The notes under the pieces were generated by a model that worked only from the letters and a program-made list of their open reading frames with translations, made no database searches and was not told where the DNA came from. Positions 33,654 through 44,303 of a stretch of DNA of 64,000 nt are shown piece by piece. This DNA comes from Trichuris trichiura (taxonomy: Eukaryota > Nematoda > Enoplea > Trichinellida > Trichuridae): contig JBAJFE010000048.1 in NCBI GenBank assembly GCA_037903355.1, forward strand, positions 124,001 to 188,000. Direction: 5' to 3'. Made by a program: the position numbers and the translations under genes. The first letter of the stretch is position 1. Each line of letters opens with the position of its first letter.

Positions 33654-34360
33654 TATACGACGATTTCGTTAGTCGTCTACGAAATCCGATGCGGTTAAAA
33701 CACCTCCTGCATAGGAGAGACGGGCAACACTTTACTTGGCAGGCTTGGCGCACACGTTTCCAACATTGGCCGATACAAAGAGGCGGTGCAAAGGTTCAGT
33801 CAACCGGGCAGGCAATCGCCACATAATCCGCGGCGAGGATGACCACAGAAATAACAACCGGAGAAGGTCCTAGAAGGAACGATCAAAGCCTCCGCAGTCG
33901 TCGAGCACTCCTCTGTGCTCGTTCGACCTGCGACCGCAGATTGTCTATCGCGAGAACCGTTTACACTTGCGCCGGGTTAAGGAGGCCCTTTATATCCGCT
34001 ATAATTGTACTATCAACCGCGACAAAGGCATAGGGGCTAGCAGGGAACCGGACGCACTAATCAGTAAAACCAAGTGCTGCTCCCTACCACGCTGACCTCT
34101 CCGTTTGTTAGTTACGCCTATTTAGTACCCATTCGGAGTAAACGCCTTCTCCTCCAACTCACTGACGACGGAACCAGGGCGTTTCGAAAGTTCTCAAATG
34201 AAGCTGAGTGCATTGGTTATGAATTTTCCTAATAATCGCTCATCTATCCGTTAGTAGAGCAATTGTTTCGTTTAATTACAGATATCAACACAGAAAAACG
34301 GGAAAAAGCCGTAGATTTTCAGAAACATGAAACATAATCCCGTTACGAAGCACCCCTTGT
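33654..34360 (+). pseudogene. Penelope 3' fragment, GIY-YIG part and terminal repeat
   Basis: After the Tigger, the plus strand reads VVYEIRCG, a stop, then NTSCIGETGNTLLGRLGAHV, aligning with the GIY-YIG region of the intact copy at 18945. Frameshifts follow. The end of the frame is at about 34095, then the terminal repeat has CTGACGA (34162-34168), GAAA (34186-34189) and the tail word CATCTATCCGTTAGTAGAGC. A 5'-truncated, decayed copy. Confidence 0.85.
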
Positions 34361-34399
34361 TCAGTCGAGGAATGTATTAATACACTGATAAAAATGGCA

Positions 34400-34760
34400 A
34401 CTTCGTGTCGCCTAATAAATCATATGCTCGAGATACACTTGCATCTGAACAAAGAAGAATATGGACCCCTTGTAACGGTCCCATACTGCCTCACTTGATT
34501 TGTTTCCTATTTATAACGTACGCAGAAGAACAAATATGATATAGCTGGCCAACAGGCGTATAAATAATGATCAAAACATACTATGCGCACACGGATACCA
34601 AGTTTAGGGAACGTACGTCGTTACTTTGAAACAGGCAAGCTACATGTTACTATTGTACGCTTGCCCGCTTCGCTAACAACAGCTCATTAACCTGCTGACA
34701 GGGTACTGTTCCATATCGCGACTACACGCGAATCAGCGTCACTTTTAAACCAACGAATAG
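34400..34760. other. no gene seen
   Basis: Spacer between the PLE fragment and the minus-strand gene end. Confidence 0.4.
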
Positions 34761-34761
34761 A

Positions 34762-35280
34762 CTATAACGGGTTAAGGCTGCTATCAAGAATACCAACATG
34801 CGGAACGGAAGAACGAAAACCAGTTTGAAAGCAGGTAAACTTGAAACAGGACAAAACAGTTAAAACGCTACGATGATACGTACTTATTCCTACCATCTTC
34901 ACATCGCTGGCCACGGGTGTCTCACACCTTAAATTCCATATTATTAAATGATGCGCATGATCAACTTTTATACAATGAAAATACACCTCAGTCCAAATAA
35001 TAAACACATTATCATCAACTTCGCATTTTAAAGCTGCTAATACACTTCAGACTCGATACTTTAGAAATGCCTACCAGACAATAGCGTCCGCAAATTTTAA
35101 CGCTCTAATGGGTGTAATCACTCCTTTTCGTGGACCTGTAGCCGACAGTTCGATTTGTGCAGCCAAGCAGCCAATGCCCTCCAGTTGCCTGCACATCCCA
35201 AAGTGCTCTTGGATTGCTACAGTACTAGCGTGGGAGTTTAGCCATACTCGCTGTCCCTTGCGACCTGAAGGGGGTGACGC
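34762..35280 (-). CDS. 3' exons of an unrecognised gene
   Basis: Two exons join in phase: 35033-34894 (CEVDDNVFIIWTEVYFHCI, then HAHHLIIWNLRCE) and 34839-34762 (FTCFQTGFRSSVPHVGIL, stop at 34764-34762), across a 54-nt GT-AG intron. A further coding-like block upstream, about 35270-35080, reads CRQLEGIGCLAAQIELSATG and VITPIRALKFADAIVW. Its splice to the next exon did not fit phase, so that junction is open. The gene is cut or interrupted upstream by the hAT copy at 35289. No family was recognised. Confidence 0.5.
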
Positions 35281-35288
35281 TAGTCCAG

Positions 35289-35690
35289 TGATTCTCACGG
35301 TGGGGCAGGTGCTCCACTGAGGAGCCCTTTTGAACTCCAGAAGGACCCAAAACGCCAAGGAGACCCTTGAGGGGGGTGTTCACATGCCCCACCTAAGCCG
35401 TCGTGCTGAGGTGCATCAGAGGGTGGTGGCCGAGGGTCAGTTATTAGGTGTACTGGTTAAGATAAAGTTGCATGCTACGCGTGATGCCGGCTACCTCCCA
35501 CTCGACCACATGAACCAACCACCGCTCGCGAAAATGGCCCACCGGAACACACGGGGGAAGGAATCGCAGGTTTCACGTCGTGACCTTCCCGGCGTAGGGT
35601 CGAGTAAGGGAAGCTTTCTGCTGAGAAGCATTGAGCGCAGAGCACATGATTCACATCAGAGAATAGTTGCCCGCTTTATATGAATGCGCC
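35289..35690 (+). mobile_element. hAT copy, left block
   Basis: It starts CAGTGATTCTCACGGTGGGG after the octamer CGCTAGTC. The body matches the reverse complement of 42406-42926 at DNA level, so the shared reading frame (for example FLLRSIERRAHDSHQRIVAR) may be only a by-product of repeat identity. A right terminus with a matching target duplication was not found. Confidence 0.7.
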
Positions 35691-35705
35691 ATAGTTTTTG
35701 CGATA

Positions 35706-35840
35706 TACAGTTGAACCTTCAAAGCAGTGTTTCTCGAGAGGAAGGCCGTTTGGGCTCCCTAAAAACGTTTCCGAGCGTCTGGGCTCCCCTATTCTGATTA
35801 ACCAATTTCAACGCACTGCCTGGGAATCGTCTTGCTTTAA
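35706..35840 (+). mobile_element. stacked transposon ends (pogo-like, then hAT)
   Basis: TA-CAGTTGAACCTTCAAAG resembles the pogo-like MITE terminus at 48934. It is immediately followed by a hAT end, CAGTGTTTCTCGAGAGGAAG, matching 41704 and 17481. Both are fragments. Confidence 0.5.
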
Positions 35841-36039
35841 TGAGCTAAGCGATGTACTGGTGCGCGGAATGGGTACAGAGCAGGAGAAATATAAAATACA
35901 TAGGCGCACTTAAGCAGAAATAGTGAACATCACAGAACATATCAACATAAAGCAAACCTTTACGGCAGAAACGTTTGGGGCACCATGTATCAATTTACCC
36001 ACTTTCTGTAGGTGGGCGCAGGTCCCCTGGAGACCGGCC

Positions 36040-38142
36040 AGTCCTACGGTTTCTTGAACTTGTTGGTAGCAAAACTTCTCGCCTTAAAATGAGTCTTCGC
36101 AGCTAACGGAGCTTTAATTAAAAGCATTGCTATAGGGAGCTGTCTCTCCCTTTTCTTAGCTTCATCGAATAAATTTTGTAGCTGCTTCAACGAAGTCGTT
36201 ATTCGTCGTATAGCCATGATGCCATGTTTCATGAATGGATCATAGTCAACAGTCGTATCCTTTAGGACCGGTGCTTGCCGGAAAATACTGGCAAGCTTTT
36301 GCAGCATTCAATCTGAGGGTGTTTAAGCTCCTGTATCTTCCATAACATCGTCGTCGTCGCTGCCCGTAGGTGATTGCATCAGTTCCTCGAGTTCCTCGTT
36401 GGTGAACGGTTCTCCACAATCTTCTATGTGCTCCCTGATATCATCTTCTATCATGTCAGAGAAACCCTCCCCTCCCAACTCTTTGGCAATATTCACTATG
36501 TCCATGACTTCCTCATCGATAGCACCTAAGTCGTCGCATTTACTGACTGCGTCTCTCCACAACCGCTTCCAGCAACCGCTGACTGTTCTAGGTTTTATCC
36601 CGTGTACTGCCTCCACAATGTGGAAGATAGCGTCTGCAATTGAGAAACGTTTCCACAGGCTGGTTAGATCGCAATCAGGATTAGCATGGAGGGTATCACG
36701 AAGCTTCCCAAATACGAGATGAGTATAAGTAGCCTTAACGCATCTTATGACGCCCTGATCCAGTGGCTGTAGTAGTGATGTCGAGTTAGCGGGCAAGAAT
36801 TTTACCTCGACGTTCTCATTAGCAAAGCAAAGGGATTGCGGGTGACCAGGAGCATTATCAATTACGAGGAGGACCTTGAAAGCCATCCCCTTGCTTTCCA
36901 AGTATTTTTCGCTTCAGGAATGAAGCACTGGTTAAACCACTCCGTAAAGAGGGTAACCGTCATCCACGCTTTCTTGTTGTGCTGCCAGAAAACCGGTAGG
37001 CAGTCCAGGTTCTTCTTTCTGAGCGGCCGAGGGTTACGAGTCCGGTAGATAACGCCAGGCTTAATCACGTGCCCTGCAGCGTTGCCACAGAGCACAAGAG
37101 TGAGTCGATCTTTCAGTGGCTTGAATCCCGGAGCTTGCTTTGCGCTCTTGTGGATGTACGTGCGCTTTGGCATTTGCTTCCAGAATAATGCTGTCTCGTC
37201 ACAATTGAAAATTTGTTCTGGGAGATAACCTTTTTGGTCCACCAACTCTTTAAATTCCTTCGGGAACGTCGAGGCAGCTACGAAATCAGCCGATGCCGTT
37301 TCCCCAGTGATCTTTAAGTTCTTTAGGTTGAAGCGCTTCACGTATTTTGCCAGCCATCCTTTGCTAGCAGTAAACCTTTTTCTCTCGTTCTCTGCAACCA
37401 CGCCAGAGAAGTGCTCGTATAAGCTCAGCGCTTTTTCCCGAATAACTTTCCCGTCGACAGGGACATTCTTCTGCGACATGTCCTCTATCCAAATGCTTAG
37501 CGCTTTTTCGGCTTTCACGAGGACTTTGTTGCGAACTACAACAGCTCTTTTCGCCAGTGAAGGGTCGGGATGCACGCTTGCTCGAATGTCAACTTCCTTC
37601 TGTTTTATCGTACGAATGGTGGATTCATTCTTTCCAATCCTGCGGCCCACTTCGGTAAATGACAATCCGCTTTTCAAAAGATCTAGGACTTCTACTTTCT
37701 CATGAAGAGTAAGGACGCTACGTTGTTTCTTAGCCCTAGAGGAACCGCTCTGTTCACTTAGTTGCCTTCTGTCAGCCATCCTCCTATGCGACACCAGTTA
37801 AACGACGCGAAAGTTCAGACTCACCAGGCTAAAGGGAAACAGATGTTTGCACACGGCGAATGAAATCAACAACGCGCACGAAGCAATAACGAACAATCAG
37901 AAAAATGACAAGCTTTCATTAGCACTGTGCACGGTTAGAGAACATTATAGGAAGAAAAAGTCTTTCGCGCCCGGGAAGACGATCACGCTGTTGCTCAAGC
38001 AGGCAACGACATTGCTGCAATTATAATGCTAGCCAGCGATGCGCGTTTTTGCAAAAAAGATGACATCACTATTTCACGCCGGACGAATCGCGTTGTATAG
38101 AATCTCGCGTATAAAAAGTTCGCGTATAACGAGGGCCACCTG
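36040..38142 (-). mobile_element. near-intact Tigger (pogo superfamily) transposon
   Basis: On the 5' side of the transposase the TIR complement CGAGGGCCACCTG ends at 38142 and is followed by TA. The other TIR was not found, so the left limit is approximate. The same family supplied the deletion derivative at 32641-33651 and the nested copy at 60964-63561. Confidence 0.85.
36323..37794 (-). pseudogene. Tigger transposase, one frameshift
   Basis: Two overlapping minus frames (37794-36862 and 36901-36323) form one transposase split by a single frameshift near 36870-36900. Order of parts: CENP-B type helix-turn-helix (TLHEKVEVLDLLKSGLSFTE, then GKNESTIRTIKQK), the second DNA-binding part (RFTASKGWLAKYVKRFNLKN), and the DDE domain with first Asp in IFNCDETALFWKQMPKR and second Asp in LLVIDNAPGHPQ. 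Then LPANSTSLLQPLDQGVI follows. A further frame at 36307-36044 may be the rest of the C-terminus. Start ATG at 37794. Apart from the frameshift it is remarkably complete, so recently active. Confidence 0.92.
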
Positions 38143-38145
38143 TAT

Positions 38146-39205
38146 TGTTGGAGTTGTTCCGCCAGACACCTGTCTGCCAGACAAGAGCAGAGGTGTTATT
38201 GGACGTCGGTCACCACCAAAGGCGGGATTAACGATGATAGATGGTGCCCATTGTTGGCCACTCTGTGACCCGTCTAATGTCGCTAATCTGAGGACTGTGA
38301 GAGCAATGACGTCTGGGAGCTGTCTAGACGCTCCCTATTTAAAGCCTTCTCGCTCACCTCAGTTTGTCTCTCCCTCCGTCTCGCTGATCTCTCCCTCCTC
38401 CCGTGGATCGCAACCTCGTTCTGTCACCAGTGTTCCATTTTGTACTGTATAACCCAGGGGAGAGGAACGTCCGGCTCGCGAGACCATTTTCCGCCCACGC
38501 GCTGGGGCAACCGCACATGGATGCGAGATTCAGGGAAATGTGATTGTGGGAGGTTATTTTTCATAATGCGATAAACGTATTGTATCTGAATCCTAGTAAG
38601 AAGATAAATCGTGCGTAACAAGCAGGGAGCGTCAGGCTGGCTCGAAAGACTGCGTTGCTGACAGCTCTCTGTCGACAAACCGACATTGTTAGTCCTCGCT
38701 GACAAGCAGTAGGCGCCACTATAGTGTGTGTGCGCGCGCAAGTAGCGTGGACCATTGCTTTATTCGAGATAACGACTGTCCAGCTTGCTAGAGCACTTCT
38801 GCTTTTTTTGCTCTCAGTGGTCACTAGCATCGTTCTCACCGGTTTGCGCCGGCTTCCTGTCCTTTACGTCTTCGAAGTTATTTCAAGGTTACAAAAAGGT
38901 TATTTCGTTCTGTCTAGTTGCGATTATGCTCTTGACAACTGGGTTGCAGAATTGTCTCCAAACTCTGTCTTTTATCTCGGAGTTGCCTCACCAGGGAAAA
39001 GCAGTTCCAAGCATCCCACTAGGTGTGACTTAATAAACACCGTGCAAATAAAGCAGGCCATTTTTTGTTTAAGTATTCTATACGGCCCGAGAACGGTCTT
39101 ATAAACGTCTAAGCGGCCCGCGGCACCAAAAAGATTCCCCACCCTTGGTATAACCAATAAAGCTAACTTCATCATGCTTGACTTCGGAGGCGAAACCTTT
39201 CAACA
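38146..39205 (+). mobile_element. solo LTR interrupted by a hAT MITE
   Basis: It opens TGTTGGAGTT and closes TTTCAACA, giving TG...CA ends with a short inverted TGTTG/CAACA. Inside are a TATTTAAAG promoter-like box near 38337 and AATAAAG at 39156-39162. If the hAT at 38455-39147 and one copy of its duplication are removed, the LTR is about 360 bp. It starts four bases after the Tigger end. A target duplication for the LTR was not found. Confidence 0.6.
38455..39147. mobile_element. hAT element, non-autonomous, perfect TSD
   Basis: It starts CAGGGGAGAGGAACGTCCGG and ends CCCCACCCTTG. The inner part near the right end has the GCGGCCCGCGGCACC word common in hAT termini. GTATAACC flanks it at 38447-38454 and 39148-39155, an exact 8-bp duplication. 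It is 693 bp. Open frames inside are shared with the fragment at 5690-5971 and are probably not coding. Confidence 0.93.
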
Positions 39206-39415
39206 ATTATTTCTGGCTTAGTTCACATTTATAACAGGGAAAGTTCATTTAAGACAATGCTAGCAATTTAAAATGACTTATTCGTTTAAGACATTGCAAT
39301 GCGAAGTTTGCTTGTCGTTTAAAGCCTAAGCAAAGCTTCATCGGTTGCTAAGAATTGCGTTCAATGGAGTACTACGCGAGCTTCGCAACTGTGACTAAAA
39401 GGATATGTTGACTTA

Positions 39416-40654
39416 ATGACTGCACTGCTAGGCGAGATAGGCGAGCGTGATAGCATTATTTTTTCTCCCAGTTGCAGACCACTGGAACAGAAATGTTTGG
39501 ATAAAGACGCAACAGAAGCTTTGCTTGCACGAGTTCTGATAAAAGAAACAGCTAAGAAAATTACTGTAGGTGAAATGCGGTTGATCTTGCGGTCTAGTTT
39601 AAAGTTTTTCAACACAGAACCAACACTACTGGATATTTCATATCCTGTCAATATCTGCGGCGACATTCATGGTAACTTTGAAGCGTTATTGTTTATATTT
39701 AGCATGGGTGGCTGGCCACCAACACAGAGATACCTATTCCTAGGTGATTACGTGGATCGAGGAAAAGATGGCGTTGAAGTATTCACACTTTTGCTATTAC
39801 TCAAGCTAAGATATCCGAGTCATGTGTACCTTACCAGAGGAAATCATGAGACAGCGTACATGAACAAAACGTATGGCTTTATGAAAGAGTGCATAGATCG
39901 TTTTTCACGCGAAATATGGCATGAATTTCAGCACGTATTTGACGTGCTTCCAATTGCCGCTATTGTTAATCACACTTTATTTTGCGTTCACGGCGGAATA
40001 TCACCTCAGCTGACTGATTTATCTATCATTGAAAATACACCTAAGCCAGTTAAGATTCCAAGATCGGGAATTCTGAATGATTTGCTTTGGTCTGATCCAA
40101 TCGAAACAGTCAGTGAATGGATTCCAAGTGATCGTGGAGGGACATGTTCATATGGCCCTGCGGCAGCTGAATTGTTCTGTTTGCGTAATCGAATCAGTAT
40201 GATTGTACGCAGCCATCAAGTAGTTAAAGAAGGTTACGAGTTCAATTCTAACGGCAGGGTACTTACCCTGTTTGGAATTCCTCGTTACTGTGGTAAAGAA
40301 TGCAACTGCTCTGCAGTTGTCATGTTCGACGATCAGGGCGTGGGCCGGCTAAAGCAGATAAAGGTTGTTGATCAAAAAGATGCACCTCAAGAGGACTTCA
40401 GTCTTTTAACCATGACCGTGGAAAATAAAGTGAAGTTTCAACGACAGTTAAGGACGACGGACCTATTTGATCGTTTGGAACAATTACAGGGAGTGCCCTC
40501 ACATATATACGCCCGCAAGTTTAGTTCTCGAAAGGAAGATCTTTGGATGATGAGCGGCAAAGGATGCCAAAGCCAACAGGCAGGCTATATAAATCCTACG
40601 ATAAGCTATTCTTTTGGAAATGAACTTGACATTTCTTACCGACTTTTCAAATAG
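39416..40654 (+). CDS. PP1-type serine/threonine phosphatase
   Basis: One intronless frame of 412 residues encodes a PPP-family metallophosphatase. Metal-binding and catalytic motifs are all present: GDIHG (82-86), GDYVDRG (110-116), RGNHE (141-145), HGG (192-194) and RSHQVVKEGYEF (265-276), the last including the loop Tyr typical of PP1. LLWSDP is at 223-228. The catalytic core ends near residue 310, and a tail of about 100 residues follows that is longer than in PP1 and has no recognised domain. The family removes phosphate from Ser/Thr, with PP1 types steered by regulatory subunits. Absence of introns next to intron-dense genes suggests a retrocopy; nematodes often carry germline-expressed PP1-like paralogues. 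ATG at 39416 was chosen as the first in-frame Met. Confidence 0.95.
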   Translation: MTALLGEIGERDSIIFSPSCRPLEQKCLDKDATEALLARVLIKETAKKITVGEMRLILRSSLKFFNTEPTLLDISYPVNICGDIHGNFEALLFIFSMGGWPPTQRYLFLGDYVDRGKDGVEVFTLLLLLKLRYPSHVYLTRGNHETAYMNKTYGFMKECIDRFSREIWHEFQHVFDVLPIAAIVNHTLFCVHGGISPQLTDLSIIENTPKPVKIPRSGILNDLLWSDPIETVSEWIPSDRGGTCSYGPAAAELFCLRNRISMIVRSHQVVKEGYEFNSNGRVLTLFGIPRYCGKECNCSAVVMFDDQGVGRLKQIKVVDQKDAPQEDFSLLTMTVENKVKFQRQLRTTDLFDRLEQLQGVPSHIYARKFSSRKEDLWMMSGKGCQSQQAGYINPTISYSFGNELDISYRLFK

Positions 40655-41200
40655 CGCAAAATGGTTAACAGTTTAATTCTGGCTAATCATATCGTCATCC
40701 ATCGTTCACTCAGTGGTTTTACTTTTCCAGCATTTCGTGCCCAGTCATTGTTCTAATGAACTGACGAATTAATATTAACGCGGTTCCAGCGGTTCCTGTT
40801 TACACAAGTCAGTCAAGTGAAGTCAGATATGATCAAGTTAAGCCGTAGGTCAAGTTTGTAACGCAGAGAATGTAGCACTTTCCATTACGACAATATTGCA
40901 AGGCAGCAGTTCAGGACATCATTGCTGCAACGTACAAACGGGGGCTTTCCCCGTTTGGTTGTTCCATCTCAGCACTGAAGGATGTTCTATTTCTGAACTT
41001 CTAATATGTTTCTCTGCCTTCAGGATGAAACGGCATTTCTGGAGACTCGGTACTTAGGTGCTGCGGTGTTGTAAGAACCAAACCGGGGCTTTACTCAGAT
41101 CTGACAATCTTCCCCAACGAGCGAAAACGTTTTAGAACTCCGTGGATTTGGGAGGATAGCGTGTCCCGCCAGACCTGCACAGAATTATACAATCTTCAGC
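40655..41200. other. no gene seen
   Basis: The 3' flank of the phosphatase. No consensus poly(A) signal or element was recognised close to the stop. Confidence 0.4.
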
Positions 41201-41229
41201 TGATCCCGTGTCAGAATCCCCTGCTGATT

Positions 41230-41530
41230 TCATTTTTATTTCCGTATGGGCTTCAGACGGCAAAGTTCCACCGTTGCCATAGCTTTCGTTTTCTTCCGCG
41301 ATAAGGTTGCAGGCAGGGGAAGATGATACATAGAAACCACGGGTTCTCTATTTTCGAAAAGAGTGACGAGAGTGTACTGTGGATTTGCGTCAAGCAGTTT
41401 CACTTGTTCCACCAGGAGATCATTTGTGCTCAGATGGAACTGCCTTTTTAATAGACCTGTCCAGACTGCAGCAGTCGTGTTTGCAATGAAGTGCCAGTAG
41501 ACGATCGATGCCTGAACGTAAACAGACGTT
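41230..41530 (-). pseudogene. unassigned coding-like remnant
   Basis: The minus strand reads a continuous stretch including KRQFHLSTNDLLVEQVKLLD and then TLVTLFENREPVV. It looks protein-coding, but no domain was recognised and neither start nor splice sites are clear. It could be an old transposon gene or a lost host exon. Confidence 0.3.
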
Positions 41531-41703
41531 CATGCGGAGTCACATAAGTGGCAGTACATAATGTCAGGTACCAAACCTCGTCACAGGGAAAGAGACCAAA
41601 GTTACAAAGAAAACAAAGTTTTCCGTCACACCGAAACACACCACCGTTTTGTCTAACCAAATTCTCAGGTTTCGAAGAATACGTTCCTTTAACCAAACGC
41701 AAT

Positions 41704-42930
41704 GTTCCTCAAGCGAAAGGCCATTTGGGCCCTCCTGAGAACGTTCCCAAGCGTCCAGCCCCCCTATTCTGATTGGATAACTTCGAGCGCACTGACTGGC
41801 TCAAATTTCAACGCACTGATTGGCTGAAATGGTTGCAACGCTAGAAGGTCAACTACAGCTGTACAGGTTTATTTCTGCAAACTGTTTTTGAAGAAGTCAC
41901 GAGAGCTGCTTGGCTCGCCCACATGCAATCGAACTAGCCTGCCGATGTTGGGCTCGATCCAGGTAACTCGCAGACGTAGATCATCGCGTCTGACTATTTG
42001 CAACTGACTGCGTTTCTTCGTCACTAGATCCGTAACGATACTAAATGTGCGCTCCAATAGACTCGATGAGGGAAGACAAACCAGTAACCTTTTTACCACA
42101 TCCCATACGCCAGGGTACAACTCCGGGACTTCTTTCTGCAGCCAGAACTGCTAAAAGCCCTGTGATCACCTACCCTTCAACTCCACGTTCGACTGCAACT
42201 CCAGCAGCTCTTCTTGCTGTGACATCTTTTGCAAAACTGGAGCGAGCGTAGGAGAAAAGCAACGGTACAGACAAAGTGTTTCCAGAAAATGTGTAAGCAG
42301 CACACGCAATTCCCCGTCGCTGACGCGTATGCTTGCGTTGTAGCTGCGTGGACGATAGACGCAAAGAAAGAAAGGGAAGAAAAAGAGAGTCGACTTTTGA
42401 CAGTGCTAGGTTAGAAAATGGTACTCGTTAACTAAATTGTAAAGCAGAGTCACTGCTACGCCAACACGCGCTAATTGCTTGTTGAATCGTAAATCAGGTG
42501 CAAATATATCGCAAAAATTATGGCGCATTATGATAACGCGGGAAACTATTCTCTGATGTGAATCATGTGCTCTGCGCTCAATGCTTCTCAGCAGAAAGAT
42601 TCCCTTACTCAACCCTAGGGCAGGAAGGTCACGGTGACAAACATGCGATCCCTTCTGCCGCGTGTTCTGAATGGTCATTTTCACAAGCGGTGATTGGTTC
42701 ACGTGGTGGATTGTGGGGTAGCCGGCATCACGCATAGCAAGAAACGTTATCTTAACCAGTACGCACAATACCTGACCCTCAAACTTCACCTTCCGATGCA
42801 CCTCAACAGGACGGCCCAGGTGGGGCATATGCCACCCAGCGTGCCCCCTGGCGCGTTAGGTCCCTTTGGATTTTAAAAGGGCCCCCTGGTGGGGCACCTG
42901 GCCCACCATGGAAAACACTAGCCTAGCCGA
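41704..42930 (-). mobile_element. hAT element, internally deleted
   Basis: Its 5' part on the minus strand (42926-42406) matches 35289-35690. Its 3' end (41704, CCTCAAGCGAAAGGCCATTT) matches 17481 and 35728. Between them only the C-terminus of the transposase remains. The octamer after the right end (GCCTAGCC) has central TA, but the left flank does not match it. Confidence 0.75.
41869..42215 (-). pseudogene. hAT transposase C-terminal dimerisation domain
   Basis: The minus strand reads QEELLELQSN, then a short break, FWLQKEVPELYPGVWDVVKR, LPSSSLLERTFSIVTDL and KKRSQLQIVRRDDLRLRV. This is the hAT C-terminal block of ZBED5/Buster-like transposases, equivalent to 45687-45956 and 63079-62696. 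There is at least one stop near its start. Confidence 0.85.
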
Positions 42931-42944
42931 ACAACGGGAAGGAA

Positions 42945-43469
42945 ATTTACTGCGCGAGATCGAACACATGCAGGGCAATTGGCGCGGGGAGCACAATGGA
43001 GCACCAGTTACACACGCAGAAGGAGCGGTTATTTGCCTAACGGAATGCTAGCCGTTACTGACCCCTGCAAAAGAGTGAAGATGAAGGAATGAAACAGCCG
43101 CGCATAGATTGCTGGCACGGGGAGCACAATGAAGCAGCAGTGGTGTGTGCTGGGGTTCAGTTCGCAATTCGTAGAAAACGTCGAAGGTCAACGGACCAAT
43201 CCGCGTCGCGTCTTGGTAAACGGCGTACAGCTCATTCTGAGTTATGTCTGACCCCTGGCCTGGAATTTCGTTACTGACGCTTAGAAAGGAGTGAAGGTGA
43301 GGGAATGAAATGGCTGCGCATGGATTGCTGGCACGGGGAGCACAATGGAACAACAGTGGTGCATACTGGGCTTCGGTTTGTGCTTCGTAGAAAACATCGA
43401 AGGTCAACGTACCGATCCGCGTCGCGTCTTGGTAAACGGCGTAAAGCTCATTCTGCGTTGTGCCTACGC
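42945..43469. repeat. tandem repeat, ~216-bp unit
   Basis: Two units starting near GCTGGCACGGGGAGCACAAT (43111 and 43327, spacing 216) are followed and preceded by matching sequence. A shorter diverged third copy begins near 42981. An inverted piece of the same unit lies inside the foldback at 43597-43854. Frames across the repeat are not evidence of a gene. Confidence 0.8.
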
Positions 43470-43596
43470 CACAGGTTCTCAAAGTGGGTGATATCCCCCC
43501 CCCCCCCTGGGGGCGTTGGGGATCACATAAAAAGAGCTCTGCAAAATTATCCGTAGCGCAGTAAGGCTATCAGAGAGACCTTCGTAAGAAAGGTCC

Positions 43597-43854
43597 TTCT
43601 TAACTCGTCCTCGCCAGAAGTGGAGGCGGGAACTTCAAAGGAGGTCAAGTGGGGAAGGTTTACCGGTCATCCTATTCTGCCTTAGCCTAAGCCTACACAT
43701 AAGGCTATGTCCATTGTGCTCCCCGTGACAGCAACCCATGCACAGCCGTTTCATTCCTTCACGCCCACTGTTCCATTGTTCCACTGCGCTCTTAATCTCC
43801 ACTTGACCTCCTTTGACAGTGCCCCCTCCATTTCCAGCGAGGACGAGTTAAGAA
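43597..43854. mobile_element. foldback element with TTAGGC core
   Basis: Arms TTCTTAACTCGTCCTCGC and complement enclose GGTCAAGTGGGG/CCACTTGACCTCC, a GCCTTAGCCTAAGCC core near 43679-43693, and an inverted piece of the 216-bp tandem unit. It sits inside the hAT element, so is younger. Confidence 0.78.
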
Positions 43855-44303
43855 AAATCAGGTGCGGCGATCTATCAGCTAAATTCCTTTCCCACCTTAG
43901 TGGTCACCTTTCTCATTCATCCCTGTATTTAAGCTGACAATATCTGAACGCAGAGTCTTTTTGTCAGTCTTCCCGCTTGGTTTTTTCCGTGTTCCTGTTT
44001 CGTCATGGCGGATTTTCGTTTCTGTTCGGTGTGCCGTGTTCCACCCTCATCTTACGGTATCTTACCTTTGTACAAAGCATACTCGTGTATATATATATAT
44101 ATTTTCTTGTTGTTGCCGTTTACTGCAAATAAATGGCATCGTTGCCGCAACGTCTCAGCACTCTAATACAGCAACGACAAGAACCATCATTTCGTGGCTT
44201 TTTTTCAATGACGGAAGTAAGAAAGAAACGCAGGCAGTACAGCCCAGACTATTTGAAGTATGGTTTTATCTAATCATCTGCGAATAAATGACTACCTCTG
44301 CGT

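Noticed and set aside
43048..43482. A 144-residue protein with internal repeats
   Set aside because: The repeats mirror the 216-bp DNA tandem duplication and run antisense with other open frames; no coding evidence.
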